Positions 52,484 through 60,904 are shown, counted from the first letter of the stretch. The stretch is DNA of 64,000 nucleotides from Chitinophaga vietnamensis (GCF_902167635.1 NZ_CABHMS010000005.1:248001-312000); one strand, 5' to 3'. Notes: generated by a model not told the origin, from the letters alone. Numbers and translations are program-made.

Positions 52484-53773
52484 ATGCGTAAAGCCTTTTT
52501 GTTCCTGGCTGCCCTGTTTTCCCTGTTTTGTACTGTGGAAGCACTGGCGCAGGCAAACGCTGTTACACCTGATCATGTGTATTACAACAACATCAAATCG
52601 GTAAAACTGAATCCTGCCGGAGATCCGCTGGGGTTGCCGCTTTACACGCTCAACTCCGGTGATAAACTGGAGCTGTCGTTCGATGACCTGGACAATGACG
52701 TGAAGAATTACTACTATTCTTTTGTGCTCTGTAATGCCGACTGGACGCCTGCTACGGTGAACCAGCTGGAATACCTGCGCGGCTTCTCTGAAACCAGGAT
52801 ACTCAATTACCGTTTGTCGAGCGTAGCGCTGCAACGTTATACGCACTACAGTGTGCAGTTGCCGAGCACTAACAGTTACCCGATCAAATCAGGTAATTAC
52901 CTGCTTAAAGTATATCTCGATAGCGATACGTCGCAACTGGCATTTACCCGCCGTTTGATGGTGGTAGAGAATAAAGCCGGGTTAACAGGTTTTATTCAGC
53001 AGCCGGTAAGCCCCAAGCTGTTCAAAACAACCCAGAAAGTAAACTTTGAAGTGAATACCGCCGCACTGAATGTGGTGAATCCATTTGACCAGGTGAAAGT
53101 GGTGATCCTGCAGAATGGCAGATGGGATAATTGCATTTCGAATATCCGGCCGCAGTTCATCAACGGTAATACGATCAAATACAATACAGAGGTGGATTGT
53201 ATCTTCCCTGGCGGCAAGGAGTTCCGCTGGATCGATCTGCGCAGTTTCCGTTTGCAAACAGAGAGAGTACAGCATACGGAGTATCATGCCAGCAGCACCG
53301 ACGTATATGCCTTCCCTGAACATGAGCGGGCCGACAAGGTATACCAGTTCATCAAAGATATCAATGGTAAATACTATCTCGCTACGCTGGATGGCTATGA
53401 TCCTAACTTTGAAGGCGATTATGCCACGGTACATTTTTCCTTTGCATCGCCGGAACCTTACGCCGGATATGATATGTACATCTTTGGTGAACTCACCAAT
53501 TACGAGTGTAATGATATGAGCAAGCTAACCTACAATGGCGCTACGCGCGCTTATGAAGGCACGCTTTTCCTGAAGCAGGGCTATTACAATTACTTCTACG
53601 GACTGGTAGATAAAACGAAGCCCGATGCCAGGTTTGATACAGAGTTGACAGAAGGGGATTATTGGGAGACAGAGAATAACTATACGATACTGTTATATTA
53701 CCGTGCATTGGGCGCAAGGTCTGATGAGCTGGTAGCCACTGTTACCTTGAATTCCATGTTAAACAGAAAATAA
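52484..53773 (+). CDS. Type IX secretion system plug protein (DUF5103)
   Basis: 429 aa with a signal peptide (MRKAFLFLAALFSLFCTVEALAQ). DUF5103 features are DHVYYNNIKSVKLNPAGDPLGLPLYTLNSGDKLELSFDDLD, YYYSFVLCNADWTPA.VNQLEYLRGF, HYSVQLPSTNSYPIKSGNYLLKVYLD and the C-terminal immunoglobulin-like KGYYNYFYGLVDK-type strands. This family contains the Plug protein that caps the SprA translocon when it has no substrate. SprA is not in the window. Its stop codon overlaps the first base pairs of a 65-bp perfect inverted repeat, which replaces a conventional terminator. Confidence 0.9.
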   Translation: MRKAFLFLAALFSLFCTVEALAQANAVTPDHVYYNNIKSVKLNPAGDPLGLPLYTLNSGDKLELSFDDLDNDVKNYYYSFVLCNADWTPATVNQLEYLRGFSETRILNYRLSSVALQRYTHYSVQLPSTNSYPIKSGNYLLKVYLDSDTSQLAFTRRLMVVENKAGLTGFIQQPVSPKLFKTTQKVNFEVNTAALNVVNPFDQVKVVILQNGRWDNCISNIRPQFINGNTIKYNTEVDCIFPGGKEFRWIDLRSFRLQTERVQHTEYHASSTDVYAFPEHERADKVYQFIKDINGKYYLATLDGYDPNFEGDYATVHFSFASPEPYAGYDMYIFGELTNYECNDMSKLTYNGATRAYEGTLFLKQGYYNYFYGLVDKTKPDARFDTELTEGDYWETENNYTILLYYRALGARSDELVATVTLNSMLNRK

Positions 53774-53943
53774 TTACGGATTACGAATTAAGAATTACGG
53801 CCTGAGAAAAAGATCATTGGGGAGATAGTTGCGAAGATCGGCCCTTAAAGCGCTTTGAGTGCTTCAAGGGCTTCTAACCTTCGCAACTATCTCCCCAATG
53901 ATCTTTTTCTCAGGCCGTAATTCTTAATTCGTAATCCGTAATT
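53772..53943. repeat. Perfect 65-bp inverted repeat with a hairpin core
   Basis: The left arm 53772-53836 and right arm 53879-53943 are exact reverse complements over all 65 bases. The 42-base centre has its own imperfect stem GCCCTTAAAGCGCT / AGTGCTTCAAGGGC (53841-53854, 53858-53871). It lies between the convergent T9SS plug and NDH-2 genes and overlaps the last two bases of the plug gene's TAA. The core is nearly the same as the perfect hairpin at 55498-55530. Confidence 0.95.
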
Positions 53944-53950
53944 ATTTCAT

Positions 53951-55264
53951 TTATACGCCTACTGTTTGCCGCAGTTTCACAATATTGGCGGCGCCGCGTT
54001 TGATGATGATGCGGGTTCCTCTCTCATAAGTAAAGTAGCGATAGAACCAGTTGATGAACACAACGAGTTTGTTCCTGAAACCGAGGAGGCTCATCAGGTG
54101 TACCACCATCCATACGATCCATGCAAAGTAGCCACTGAGGCGCATGCTGGGGAGTTCCGCTACGGCTCTGTTGCGGCCGATGGTGGCCATGCTGCCGAGG
54201 TCTTTGTAGTGGAATGCTTTCATGGGCTTTTGCTCCATTTGCAGGCGCAGGTTGTGTGCGAGATTTTTTCCTTGCTGGATGGCCACTTGCGCCACCATGG
54301 GATAGCCTTTAGGGAAGCGGCTATCGTTGGTCATCTGTGCAATATCGCCGATGGCATAGATGTTATTAAATCCTTTCACCTGGTTAAATTCATTCACGAT
54401 AATGCGTCCGTTGGGTAGCAGGATATCCTGTGGCAAACCCAGTACCGGTACGCCTTTTACGCCGGCGGCCCAGAGGAGGGATTGTGTTTTGATCTGTTCG
54501 CCATTATTGAGGGTGATGGTTTGTCCGTCGTAGTCTTTCACGCTGGTGTTTACCATCACGTTCACGCCTATATGTTGTAATGCCTCCATGGTTTTCTGTG
54601 AGGTGCTTTCGCTGAAAGATGCCAACAGCCTGGGTCCTGCCTCGATGAGATATACGTTCATCAGGTTCTGTGGCAGGTCGGGGTAGTCTTTGGGCATGAT
54701 ATATTTGCGTAGTTCGGCGAAGGCGCCGGCGAGTTCTACGCCGGTGGGGCCGCCGCCTACCATCACGAAGTTGAGTTTAGGTTTTATCTCTTCAGGATCT
54801 TTGAGCAGCAGGCTTTCTTCAAATTGTTTTACAACGTAGTTCCTGATCTGAACGGCCTCTATCAGGGATTTCATGCCGATGGCATGTTCTTCTACCTGTT
54901 TGTTACCGAAGAAGTTGGTATTACTGCCGGTGGCAAAGATGAGCTGGTCGTAGCGAATTTCGCCGATACCTGTTTCCAGTATGTTTTCTGCGGCGCGAAC
55001 GCCGGTTACTTCGGCCATGCGGAATACAAGGTTGTGCTGTTTCCGGAAGATACCGCGCAGCGGAAATGCGATACTGTCGGGTTCCAGCCCTGCGGTGGAT
55101 ACCTGGTATAATAAGGGTTGAAAGAGGTGATAGTTATTTCTGTCAAGAAGTACTACTTGTACCCGAGCATGTTTGAGCTGTTTGGCGAGATTGATACCAC
55201 CGAAGCCGCCGCCGACAATGACTATCCTTGGCAGATTGGTTTCCGGAATGTTGGGCTGGATCAT
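53951..55264 (-). CDS. Type II NADH dehydrogenase (NDH-2)
   Basis: 437 aa. Two Rossmann folds bind FAD (IVIVGGGFGGINLAKQLKHARVQVVLLDRNNYH) and NADH (FVMVGGGPTGVELAGAFAELRKY). FAD contacts recur in LIFATGSNTNFFG and NIYAIGDIAQM, and the quinone/FAD loop TLLWAAGVKG-like SLLWAAGVKGVPV is present. The C-terminal amphipathic region (AWIVWMVVHLMSLLGFRNKLVVFINWFYRYFTYERGTRIIIKRG) anchors it to the membrane. It passes electrons from NADH to quinone without pumping protons. 8 bases from the large inverted repeat. Confidence 0.92.
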   Translation of the reverse strand: MIQPNIPETNLPRIVIVGGGFGGINLAKQLKHARVQVVLLDRNNYHLFQPLLYQVSTAGLEPDSIAFPLRGIFRKQHNLVFRMAEVTGVRAAENILETGIGEIRYDQLIFATGSNTNFFGNKQVEEHAIGMKSLIEAVQIRNYVVKQFEESLLLKDPEEIKPKLNFVMVGGGPTGVELAGAFAELRKYIMPKDYPDLPQNLMNVYLIEAGPRLLASFSESTSQKTMEALQHIGVNVMVNTSVKDYDGQTITLNNGEQIKTQSLLWAAGVKGVPVLGLPQDILLPNGRIIVNEFNQVKGFNNIYAIGDIAQMTNDSRFPKGYPMVAQVAIQQGKNLAHNLRLQMEQKPMKAFHYKDLGSMATIGRNRAVAELPSMRLSGYFAWIVWMVVHLMSLLGFRNKLVVFINWFYRYFTYERGTRIIIKRGAANIVKLRQTVGV

Positions 55265-55633
55265 AATTCATCTGTTTAAAAGGTGCTCATTACGTAACAT
55301 TTTTCCCCTTGCAGCTGTTCGGCAAATGCTGTGCCGCTGCTAAGGATTATCAAAGTTACTAAACTTTCAGAAAATAATGAAAGTTTATGCGGAGTTTGTC
55401 TTGCTCAGGATTATGCTGATTGAAAGGATTACCAGGATTTTTTTTATCAGGATTAATAAAGATGAAAGAAGGATTTACGAAGATCGTTCGCAACGATAGC
55501 CCTTGAAGCGCTCAAAGCGCTTCAAGGGCTGGAACCTCATTGATCTTCTCGTCAATCTTCTTTTATCTTTATTAATCCTGATAAAAAAAATCATGGTAAT
55601 CCTTTCAATCAGTATAATCCTGAGCAAGACAAA
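55265..55633. other. 369-bp gap filled mainly by inverted repeat family B
   Basis: About 240 bases of this gap belong to one long palindromic repeat (55394-55635), whose end contains the glpF stop codon. The other 130 bases, next to the NDH-2 start, have no recognised promoter or gene. Confidence 0.7.
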
Positions 55634-55635
55634 CT
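55394..55635. repeat. Dispersed inverted repeat, family B, copy 1
   Basis: 242-base imperfect palindrome. Outer arms AGTTTGTCTTGCTCAGGATT / AATCCTGAGCAAGACAAACT are exact; inner blocks GATTGAAAGGATTACCA and TTTTTATCAGGATTAATAAA repeat on both arms with few mismatches. The centre has a perfect 15-bp hairpin AGCCCTTGAAGCGCT / AGCGCTTCAAGGGCT (55498-55530). The right end overlaps the stop codon of glpF. Arms match those of the repeat at 59987-60177. Confidence 0.92.
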
Positions 55636-56341
55636 ACGCTAAGAGCGCGAACAACCACGCCGCTACGGCGCCGCCAGCTAGTGGAGCGAGGATGGGGATC
55701 CAGGCGTAGGGCCAGTCGCTGTTGCGTTTGCCGGGGATGGGGAGAAGGAAGTGCATGAGCCTGGGACCGAGATCCCTGGCGGGATTGATGGCATAGCCTG
55801 TGGGGCCGCCTAAGGAAAGGCCGATCGCCAATACAAGAAATGCTACCGGTAGGGCATCCAGCGAACCCAGTCCTGTAGCGGGTTTGGTGATGAAGAGGAC
55901 TGCCAGCACAAAAATGGCGGTGGCCAGAAATTCGGTGAGGAAATTATAGAAGCTGTTTCGTATAGCCGGCCCCGTGCAGAATACGGCGAGTTTGCCATCA
56001 GCATCGGTGGATTCGTCGAATTGCTGCTTGTAGATGAGCCATACAAGCCCTGCGCCCAGCATAGCGCCGAGGAGCTGCGCAATAAAATAAGCAGGTACCT
56101 GGCTCCAGGGGAAATCGCCTTTCACTGCCAGCGCCAGCGTTACCGCAGGGTTGAGGTGCGCGCCACTGTAGCGCCCTGCACAATATACGCCTACAAACAC
56201 GGCCATGGCCCATCCGAGGGTGATCACGATCCAGCCGCCCTGGTTACCTTTTGATTTGCTTAAAACAACATTCGCCACCACACCATCTCCCAACGCAATG
56301 AGAAAAGCCGTTCCAATGATTTCTGCTAAAAAAGGAGACAT
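55634..56341 (-). CDS. glpF: Glycerol uptake facilitator (aquaglyceroporin)
   Basis: 235 aa, six membrane helices and two NPA half-helices: GAHLNPAVTLA and GYAINPARDLGPR. Asp after the second NPAR fits the glycerol-conducting subgroup rather than a water-only aquaporin. It equilibrates glycerol across the inner membrane. Gene order on the minus strand is glpK then glpF, separated by a family A inverted repeat; glpD is not in the window. Its stop codon lies within the right arm of the family B repeat. Confidence 0.93.
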   Translation of the reverse strand: MSPFLAEIIGTAFLIALGDGVVANVVLSKSKGNQGGWIVITLGWAMAVFVGVYCAGRYSGAHLNPAVTLALAVKGDFPWSQVPAYFIAQLLGAMLGAGLVWLIYKQQFDESTDADGKLAVFCTGPAIRNSFYNFLTEFLATAIFVLAVLFITKPATGLGSLDALPVAFLVLAIGLSLGGPTGYAINPARDLGPRLMHFLLPIPGKRNSDWPYAWIPILAPLAGGAVAAWLFALLA

Positions 56342-56390
56342 GAGAATTTGGGTATTTTATTATTTAGATATTTGGTGATTGGATTTTCGG

Positions 56391-56451
56391 ATTTTTGAAT
56401 TTACGGATGTGAGAATTTTGATCAAATTCTCACATCCGTAAATTCAAAAAT
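56391..56451. repeat. Dispersed inverted repeat, family A, copy 4
   Basis: A perfect 28-bp stem (56391-56418, 56424-56451; ATTTTTGAATTTACGGATGT core) with a TGATC loop, between glpK and glpF on the minus strand. It may let glpK be expressed more strongly than glpF. Confidence 0.9.
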
Positions 56452-56460
56452 CAAAAAATT

Positions 56461-57954
56461 TTATTCTTCGGTCCAGGCTTGTGCGGCCTTGATAGCGCGT
56501 TTCCAGTCGCGACATAGTTTATCGCGCTGTGCCGCTTCCATGGCGGGTTCGAAGCTGGTATCCACTTTCCATTGTTGTTTGATGCTTTCGATGCTGTCCC
56601 AGAAGCCAACGGCGAGCCCTGCGAGGTAGGCGGCGCCGAGTGCGGTGGTTTCAGTTACAACGGGCCTTATAACGCGGCCATTGAGGATATCGGCCTGGAA
56701 CTGCATGAGCATGTTGTTGTTGGTAGCGCCGCCATCTACGCGGAGTTCGGAGATGGTCATGTTGGCGTCGGCCTCCATGGCTTTGAGTACGTCTCTAGTC
56801 TGGAAGGCGATGCTGTCGAGTGCGGCGCGTGCGATGTGCGCTGCGCTGGAGCCACGCGTAAGGCCTACCATAGTGCCTCTGGCATATTGGTTCCAGTAGG
56901 GAGCGCCCAATCCGGCGAAGGCTGGCACGAGATATACGCCGTCGCTGTCGGCCACGGTAGAAGCGAGTTTTTCCACATCGGCAGAATGGCGGATGATGCC
57001 GAGGCCGTCGCGCAGCCACTGTACTACCGCGCCGCCGATGAAGATGCTGCCTTCCAGTGCGTAGCTGGTTTTACCATTGATCTGCCAGGCTACGGTGGTG
57101 AGCAGGTTATTTTTGGAGGGGATGGGTTTATCTCCGGTATTCAGCACCATAAAGCATCCAGTGCCATAAGTATTTTTGATCATGCCGGGTTGGGTGCACA
57201 GCTGTCCGAAGAGGGCGGCCTGCTGATCGCCGGCGATGCCGGCAACCGGGATGGCATAGGGCGTGATCGTGGCTTCTGTATTGCCATACAGCTCGCTGGA
57301 TTGTTTCACCTGCGGGAGCATGGATGCAGGGATGTTGAATAAGGACAGGAGGTCATCGTCCCATTTCATATCGTGGATATTGAACAACAAGGTGCGGGAA
57401 GCATTGCTCACATCGGTGATGTGTAGCTTGCCGTGGCTGTAGTTCCATACCAGCCAGCTGTCTACCGTACCGAAAGCAAGTTCGCCATTTTCGGCCTGTT
57501 GGCGGGCGCCGGGCACATTATCGAGTATCCATTTTATTTTGGTGGCGGAGAAATAGGCATCGATGAGGAGGCCTGTTTTTTCTCTCACCATCTGTTCCTT
57601 GCCTTCTTTTTTAAGTTGTGCGCAGTAGTCGGCAGTACGTTTATCCTGCCATACGATGGCGTTGTGTACAGGCTTGCCTGTTTTGCGGTTCCATACGATG
57701 GTGGTTTCGCGTTGGTTGGTGATGCCGATGGCGGCGATATCTTCGCCGGTGGCATTGGCTTTGAGGATGGCTTCACCGGCTACGCCGGCCTGGGAGCTCC
57801 ATATTTCCATGGGGTCGTGTTCTACCCATCCTGCCTGCGGGAAAATTTGTTTAAATTCTTTTTGGGCAACGGCACGGATGCTTCCCTGGTGGTCGAAGAT
57901 GATGGCGCGCGAACTGGTAGTTCCCTGGTCAAGCGCAAGGATATATTTCCCCAT
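56461..57954 (-). CDS. glpK: Glycerol kinase
   Basis: 497 aa, FGGY family, phosphorylates glycerol to glycerol-3-phosphate. The N-terminal phosphate loop [51 protein letters not shown], and [26 protein letters not shown] are hallmarks. The second half has [48 protein letters not shown] and [19 protein letters not shown]. Length typical. First gene of a minus-strand glpK-glpF unit. Confidence 0.97.
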   Translation of the reverse strand: MGKYILALDQGTTSSRAIIFDHQGSIRAVAQKEFKQIFPQAGWVEHDPMEIWSSQAGVAGEAILKANATGEDIAAIGITNQRETTIVWNRKTGKPVHNAIVWQDKRTADYCAQLKKEGKEQMVREKTGLLIDAYFSATKIKWILDNVPGARQQAENGELAFGTVDSWLVWNYSHGKLHITDVSNASRTLLFNIHDMKWDDDLLSLFNIPASMLPQVKQSSELYGNTEATITPYAIPVAGIAGDQQAALFGQLCTQPGMIKNTYGTGCFMVLNTGDKPIPSKNNLLTTVAWQINGKTSYALEGSIFIGGAVVQWLRDGLGIIRHSADVEKLASTVADSDGVYLVPAFAGLGAPYWNQYARGTMVGLTRGSSAAHIARAALDSIAFQTRDVLKAMEADANMTISELRVDGGATNNNMLMQFQADILNGRVIRPVVTETTALGAAYLAGLAVGFWDSIESIKQQWKVDTSFEPAMEAAQRDKLCRDWKRAIKAAQAWTEE

Positions 57955-57993
57955 GTGGAATTTATTTGGTGAATGATAGAGATAAATTTACCG

Positions 57994-58029
57994 AAAAAAA
58001 ATCCCCGGCGCAATAGCTACACCGGGGAT
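57994..58029 (-). terminator. Terminator of the transaldolase gene
   Basis: Minus-strand stem ATCCCCGG / CCGGGGAT (58001-58008, 58022-58029) followed by an eight-T run. It separates transaldolase from glpK. Confidence 0.85.
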
Positions 58030-58052
58030 GGGACCATCTAAAAAATATTTAC

Positions 58053-58706
58053 TTACATCTTTTTGGCGTCTTCGAGGAATTTCGCCAGGCCGATGTCTGT
58101 TAACGGATGTTTGAGCAGGCCGAGGATAGAATCTAACGGGCAAGTACATACGTTGGCGCCTACTTCTGCACATTTTACGATGTGGAGTGCGTTACGGATG
58201 GAAGCCGCGAGGATTTCAGTTTTGAAACCCTGTATGCTGTAGATGTTGGCGATTTGAGCGATCAGCTCCACGCCATCCCAGTTGCTGTCGTCAATACGGC
58301 CGATGAATGGTGAAACGTAGGCGGCGCCTGCTTTTGCAGCGAGGATCGCCTGACCTGCGGAGAACACCAGGGTACAGTTGGTTCTGATACCGTTGTCGGT
58401 AAACCATTTGATAGCTTTTACGCCGTCTTTGATCATGGGCACTTTCACCACGATGTTCGGGTGAATAGCAGCCAGTTTCTTACCTTCTTCAATGATAGAT
58501 TTGAAATCGGTGGAGATCACTTCTGCGCTTACGTCGCCATTAACGGCGATTTCGCAAATGTCTTTGTAGTGTTTCAGAATGGCTGCTTCTCCCTTAATAC
58601 CTTCTTTTGCCATCAGGGATGGGTTGGTGGTAACACCGTCCAGAATACCGAGATCCTGAGCTTCCTGTATTTGCGCCAGATTAGCTGTATCGATAAAGAA
58701 TTTCAT
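58053..58706 (-). CDS. Transaldolase (small, fructose-6-phosphate aldolase-like family)
   Basis: 217 aa, the short form of class I transaldolase that includes fructose-6-phosphate aldolase. MKFFIDTANL with Asp6, GVTTNPSLMAK, the Schiff-base Lys88 in NIVVKVPM, GIRTNCTLVFSAGQAILAAKAGA and YVSPFIGRIDD are all present. It transfers a three-carbon unit between sugar phosphates in the pentose phosphate pathway; whether it acts as transaldolase or aldolase depends on one active-site residue I cannot fix by eye. Upstream, on the same strand, lies the SRP RNA gene. Confidence 0.92.
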   Translation of the reverse strand: MKFFIDTANLAQIQEAQDLGILDGVTTNPSLMAKEGIKGEAAILKHYKDICEIAVNGDVSAEVISTDFKSIIEEGKKLAAIHPNIVVKVPMIKDGVKAIKWFTDNGIRTNCTLVFSAGQAILAAKAGAAYVSPFIGRIDDSNWDGVELIAQIANIYSIQGFKTEILAASIRNALHIVKCAEVGANVCTCPLDSILGLLKHPLTDIGLAKFLEDAKKM

Positions 58707-58830
58707 ATGATGAAAAATTTTTTGTCAGGAATGTTGCGTCAGCTTAGTGGAGTAGCTGTCATTAGCGGAGGAGGTGAATCGCAACCAGTTAATTATTGAC
58801 AGCGACTAATGACCTTTTTAAAATAAAAAA

Positions 58831-58925
58831 GGCAAGTTACTTATATCGCACCGCTACAACCGCCTACCCTTGCTACATTCCTGTCCTGGGGGAGTTCAGC
58901 AGGAGCTGGTCGTATAAGACTTGCC
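58831..58925 (-). ncRNA. ffs: Signal recognition particle RNA, small bacterial type
   Basis: About 95 nt, transcribed right to left. The terminal stem is GGCAAGT / ACTTGCC. The conserved domain-IV apical loop is on the minus strand, where GAACTCCCCCAGGACAGGAA and then TGTAGCAAGGGTAG match the SRP pattern GAAC...CAGG.C.GGAA...AGCA. A T-run directly after the 3' end acts as terminator. It partners with Ffh in cotranslational targeting of membrane proteins. A well-formed promoter (-33 TTG, 19 bases, TACCTTTG) ends 5 bases before the 5' end. Confidence 0.88.
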
Positions 58926-58930
58926 GGTTG

Positions 58931-58960
58931 CAAAGGTAATACAATGCACTGTAAATCCAA
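58931..58960 (-). promoter_or_regulatory. Promoter of the SRP RNA gene
   Basis: TTG on the minus strand at 58960-58958, 19 bases, then TACCTTTG at 58938-58931. The RNA begins about six bases after the last G, which gives a local estimate of where transcription starts relative to this element. Confidence 0.8.
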
Positions 58961-59058
58961 ATTTTATAAAAGGAATCTCTAAAAAAAATTTGCGATGAGT
59001 ATTTCTACGCATTCTTTTTATGTTAATACTGCTTGTATTATGTGTACTGGAGAAAATT

Positions 59059-59066
59059 TATATATT
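59059..59066 (+). promoter_or_regulatory. -7 promoter element of the DUF5684 gene
   Basis: TATATTTG, predicted start near 59072, leader about 50 bases. It lies inside a longer frame that starts at 59020 and so favours the start at 59122. Confidence 0.55.
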
Positions 59067-59121
59067 TGTTGGCATACGGCTCAACCTCCGTATCCATATT
59101 CATCTTAAACACCTCAAATTT

Positions 59122-59559
59122 ATGGAAACAACTTCTTACGAAAGCAGCTCTGCTGTAGGCGCCGCGTTTGGTGCAGGCTTTATGATCTTCTGGTTACTTT
59201 ACATGGTTTTTTCAATTATCTGTACTTGGAAAGTTTTTCAAAAAGCCGGTGAAGAAGGATGGAAATGTCTCATCCCTATCTACAACGTGATTATCATGCT
59301 CAAAATAGTTGGTAAGCCCTGGTGGTGGTTACTGCTGTTCTGCATTCCTTTCCTTAACATCGTCTTCGGCATCTGGGTGATGAACCTGTTGAGCAAGAGC
59401 TTTGGTAAAAGTGAAGGATTCACCGTTGGCCTGATATTTCTTGGCCCTATCTTCCTCGCCATCCTTGCGTTCGACAGAACGATCACCTATAAAGGCCCTG
59501 CCGGTAACCCGTCTGCCTCTTTGATAGATGATGTAAGCAACATCGGCAAAGGCATTTAA
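59122..59559 (+). CDS. DUF5684 membrane protein
   Basis: 145 aa, about four membrane segments. The family motif is KVFQKAGEEGWKCLIPIYNVIIMLKIVGKPWWWLLLFCIPFLNIVFGIWVMNLLSKSFGKSEGFTVGLIFLGPIFLAILAFD, rich in Trp and with conserved Gly/Pro turns. Function unknown; some relatives lie beside signal peptidase genes, which is not the case here. It is 19 bases upstream of an RDD gene and probably cotranscribed with it. The start at 59122 was chosen on promoter position. Confidence 0.8.
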   Translation: METTSYESSSAVGAAFGAGFMIFWLLYMVFSIICTWKVFQKAGEEGWKCLIPIYNVIIMLKIVGKPWWWLLLFCIPFLNIVFGIWVMNLLSKSFGKSEGFTVGLIFLGPIFLAILAFDRTITYKGPAGNPSASLIDDVSNIGKGI

Positions 59560-59578
59560 CCACTTATACCCTTTGTCT

Positions 59579-59998
59579 ATGGAACACCATCCTGAAATAA
59601 AAACGGACCTTCTGGATGATCTTCATGAAGAGCCCGTATTGGAGCATGCCACCAAAGGGCAGCGCTTCGCGAATTACCTGATCGATTATTTTCTGATCGT
59701 GATCTTATGCGCCTGCATGATGATCTTTATGGGTGAATTCTGGGAAAAGAACTCTATACTAACAACGATCATCATCGCCTTTCCATACTATTTTATTATG
59801 GAAGTAGCCACCAGAGGGCGTACCCTCGGCAAGTTCATCACCCGCACCCGCGCGGTGAATGAAAACGGTGAAGATATGTCTTTAGGACAAGTATTAGGAA
59901 GAACGCTTTCAAGACTGGTGCCTTTCGATAATTTTTCCGGCCTTGGCACCGCGCCATGGCATGATAAATGGAGCGGCACGATTGTGATTAAAGCGTAG
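59579..59998 (+). CDS. RDD-family membrane protein
   Basis: 139 aa. Three hydrophobic segments: QRFANYLIDYFLIVILCACMMIFMG, TTIIIAFPYYFIMEVAT, and the amphipathic end. RTLGKFITRTRAVNENGEDMSLGQVLGRTLSRLVPFD is the conserved RDD C-terminal motif. RDD proteins are inner-membrane and probably act in ion or solute transport. The ATG at 59579 was chosen over a TTG two codons upstream. Its last three codons lie inside the family B repeat at 59987-60177, as do the last codons of the convergent RDD gene. Confidence 0.85.
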   Translation: MEHHPEIKTDLLDDLHEEPVLEHATKGQRFANYLIDYFLIVILCACMMIFMGEFWEKNSILTTIIIAFPYYFIMEVATRGRTLGKFITRTRAVNENGEDMSLGQVLGRTLSRLVPFDNFSGLGTAPWHDKWSGTIVIKA

Positions 59999-60177
59999 TT
60001 TGTCTTACTCAGAATTATTTTGATTGAAAGGATTACCAGGATTTTTTTATCAGGATTTTTAAGGATTCGCGAAGATCAAATCGAAAATCCTGATTTAATC
60101 TTTATTAATCCCGATAAAAAAATCCTGGTAATCCTTTCAATCAAAATAATCCTGAGTAAGACAAACTACGCTTTAAT
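59987..60177. repeat. Dispersed inverted repeat, family B, copy 2
   Basis: 191-base imperfect palindrome between convergent RDD genes. The outer arms ATTAAAGCGTAGTTTGTCTT and the complementary right end are exact for about 29 bases; inner blocks GATTGAAAGGATTACCAGGA and TTTTTTTATC are shared with the copy at 55394-55635. It contains the stop codons of both flanking genes. It lacks the AGCCCTTGAAGCGCT core of the other copy. Confidence 0.92.
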
Positions 60178-60901
60178 TATCCTTCGTTGTATAGTAATTA
60201 TAATCATTCAGTACCGTTTCCAGGAATTGGGTGTGGCTCATATCTGATTGGATGTGTAATACTTCTTTCACGCGGAATGCCACCCTTGCCGCAAGATCTT
60301 CGTCTTTGGCTTTGAGTGCGCGGTCGAGCAGGTCTTTCACTTTGTTCATATCCCTGTCGGAGAGTTTCATGATCTGCGGAAAATGAGGCTGGTAGTCGGT
60401 ATGCGAGAGATCGCGGAAGATGGTTTCTTCAATACTGCCTTTCCGCTTGGTGCTGATCACAATTGTACCGGCCACTACATCACCCACCCGCTGATTATAG
60501 GGCGAGCGCGCAATGGAAATGATCGGTATCAGCGCCCAGAAAAACCCCGGCTGCTCTATGATGCGGAACAGCCAACGTACCAGGTGCTGGCTTATAGATG
60601 GCTGGTTGCCCATCATACTCACCACTTTCAGGCTCATGGCCATTTTACCAGGCGTTTGCCCGCGCATGATAATTTCCGCCAGCAGAAAATACAATAGTAA
60701 AGGAATCCCCAGGAAGATAACAAACAGTATTGCCTTCAATGATCCATTGTCTACCATACCATTGATGACCACAACCACCAACAGCACAAATGCCAAACGC
60801 ACCGCAAGGTCTATCAGCCATGCCAGGAAGCGCTGGCCCAGGTCTGCCGATTCAAACTCCAGGTCTATATTGAATGAAGTGGGGATTTTTATATTGCTCA
60901 T
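60173..60901 (-). CDS. RDD-family membrane protein with C-terminal soluble tail
   Basis: 242 aa. The RDD domain (FESADLGQRFLAWLIDLAVRLAFVLLVVVV, GIPLLLYFLLAEIIMRGQTPGKMAMSLKVV, PFFWALIPIISIARSPYNQRVGDVVAGTIV region) is followed by a charged helical tail (KLSDRDMNKVKDLLDRALKAKDEDLAARVAFRVKEVL). Divergent from the SpoIIM-DUF4129-DUF4350 genes; this RDD plus SpoIIM arrangement is common in Bacteroidota. ATG 60901 was chosen over 60907 because the -7 element at 60905-60912 overlaps the latter. Confidence 0.88.
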   Translation of the reverse strand: MSNIKIPTSFNIDLEFESADLGQRFLAWLIDLAVRLAFVLLVVVVINGMVDNGSLKAILFVIFLGIPLLLYFLLAEIIMRGQTPGKMAMSLKVVSMMGNQPSISQHLVRWLFRIIEQPGFFWALIPIISIARSPYNQRVGDVVAGTIVISTKRKGSIEETIFRDLSHTDYQPHFPQIMKLSDRDMNKVKDLLDRALKAKDEDLAARVAFRVKEVLHIQSDMSHTQFLETVLNDYNYYTTKDN

Positions 60902-60904
60902 AAA

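Larger units (their letters stand above)
58707..59121. other. 415-bp intergenic region containing the SRP RNA gene
   Basis: It holds the SRP RNA with its promoter and a -7 motif for the next gene. About 120 bases between the SRP RNA and the transaldolase start show nothing recognisable. Confidence 0.7.

Noticed and set aside
54824-55111. Short plus-strand ORF in the NDH-2 gene
   Set aside because: Antisense shadow; the minus-strand NDH-2 motifs are unambiguous.
58707-59121. tRNA or tmRNA in the SRP RNA region
   Set aside because: The only conserved RNA pattern is the SRP apical loop; no acceptor-stem/T-arm arrangement or tag peptide is visible.
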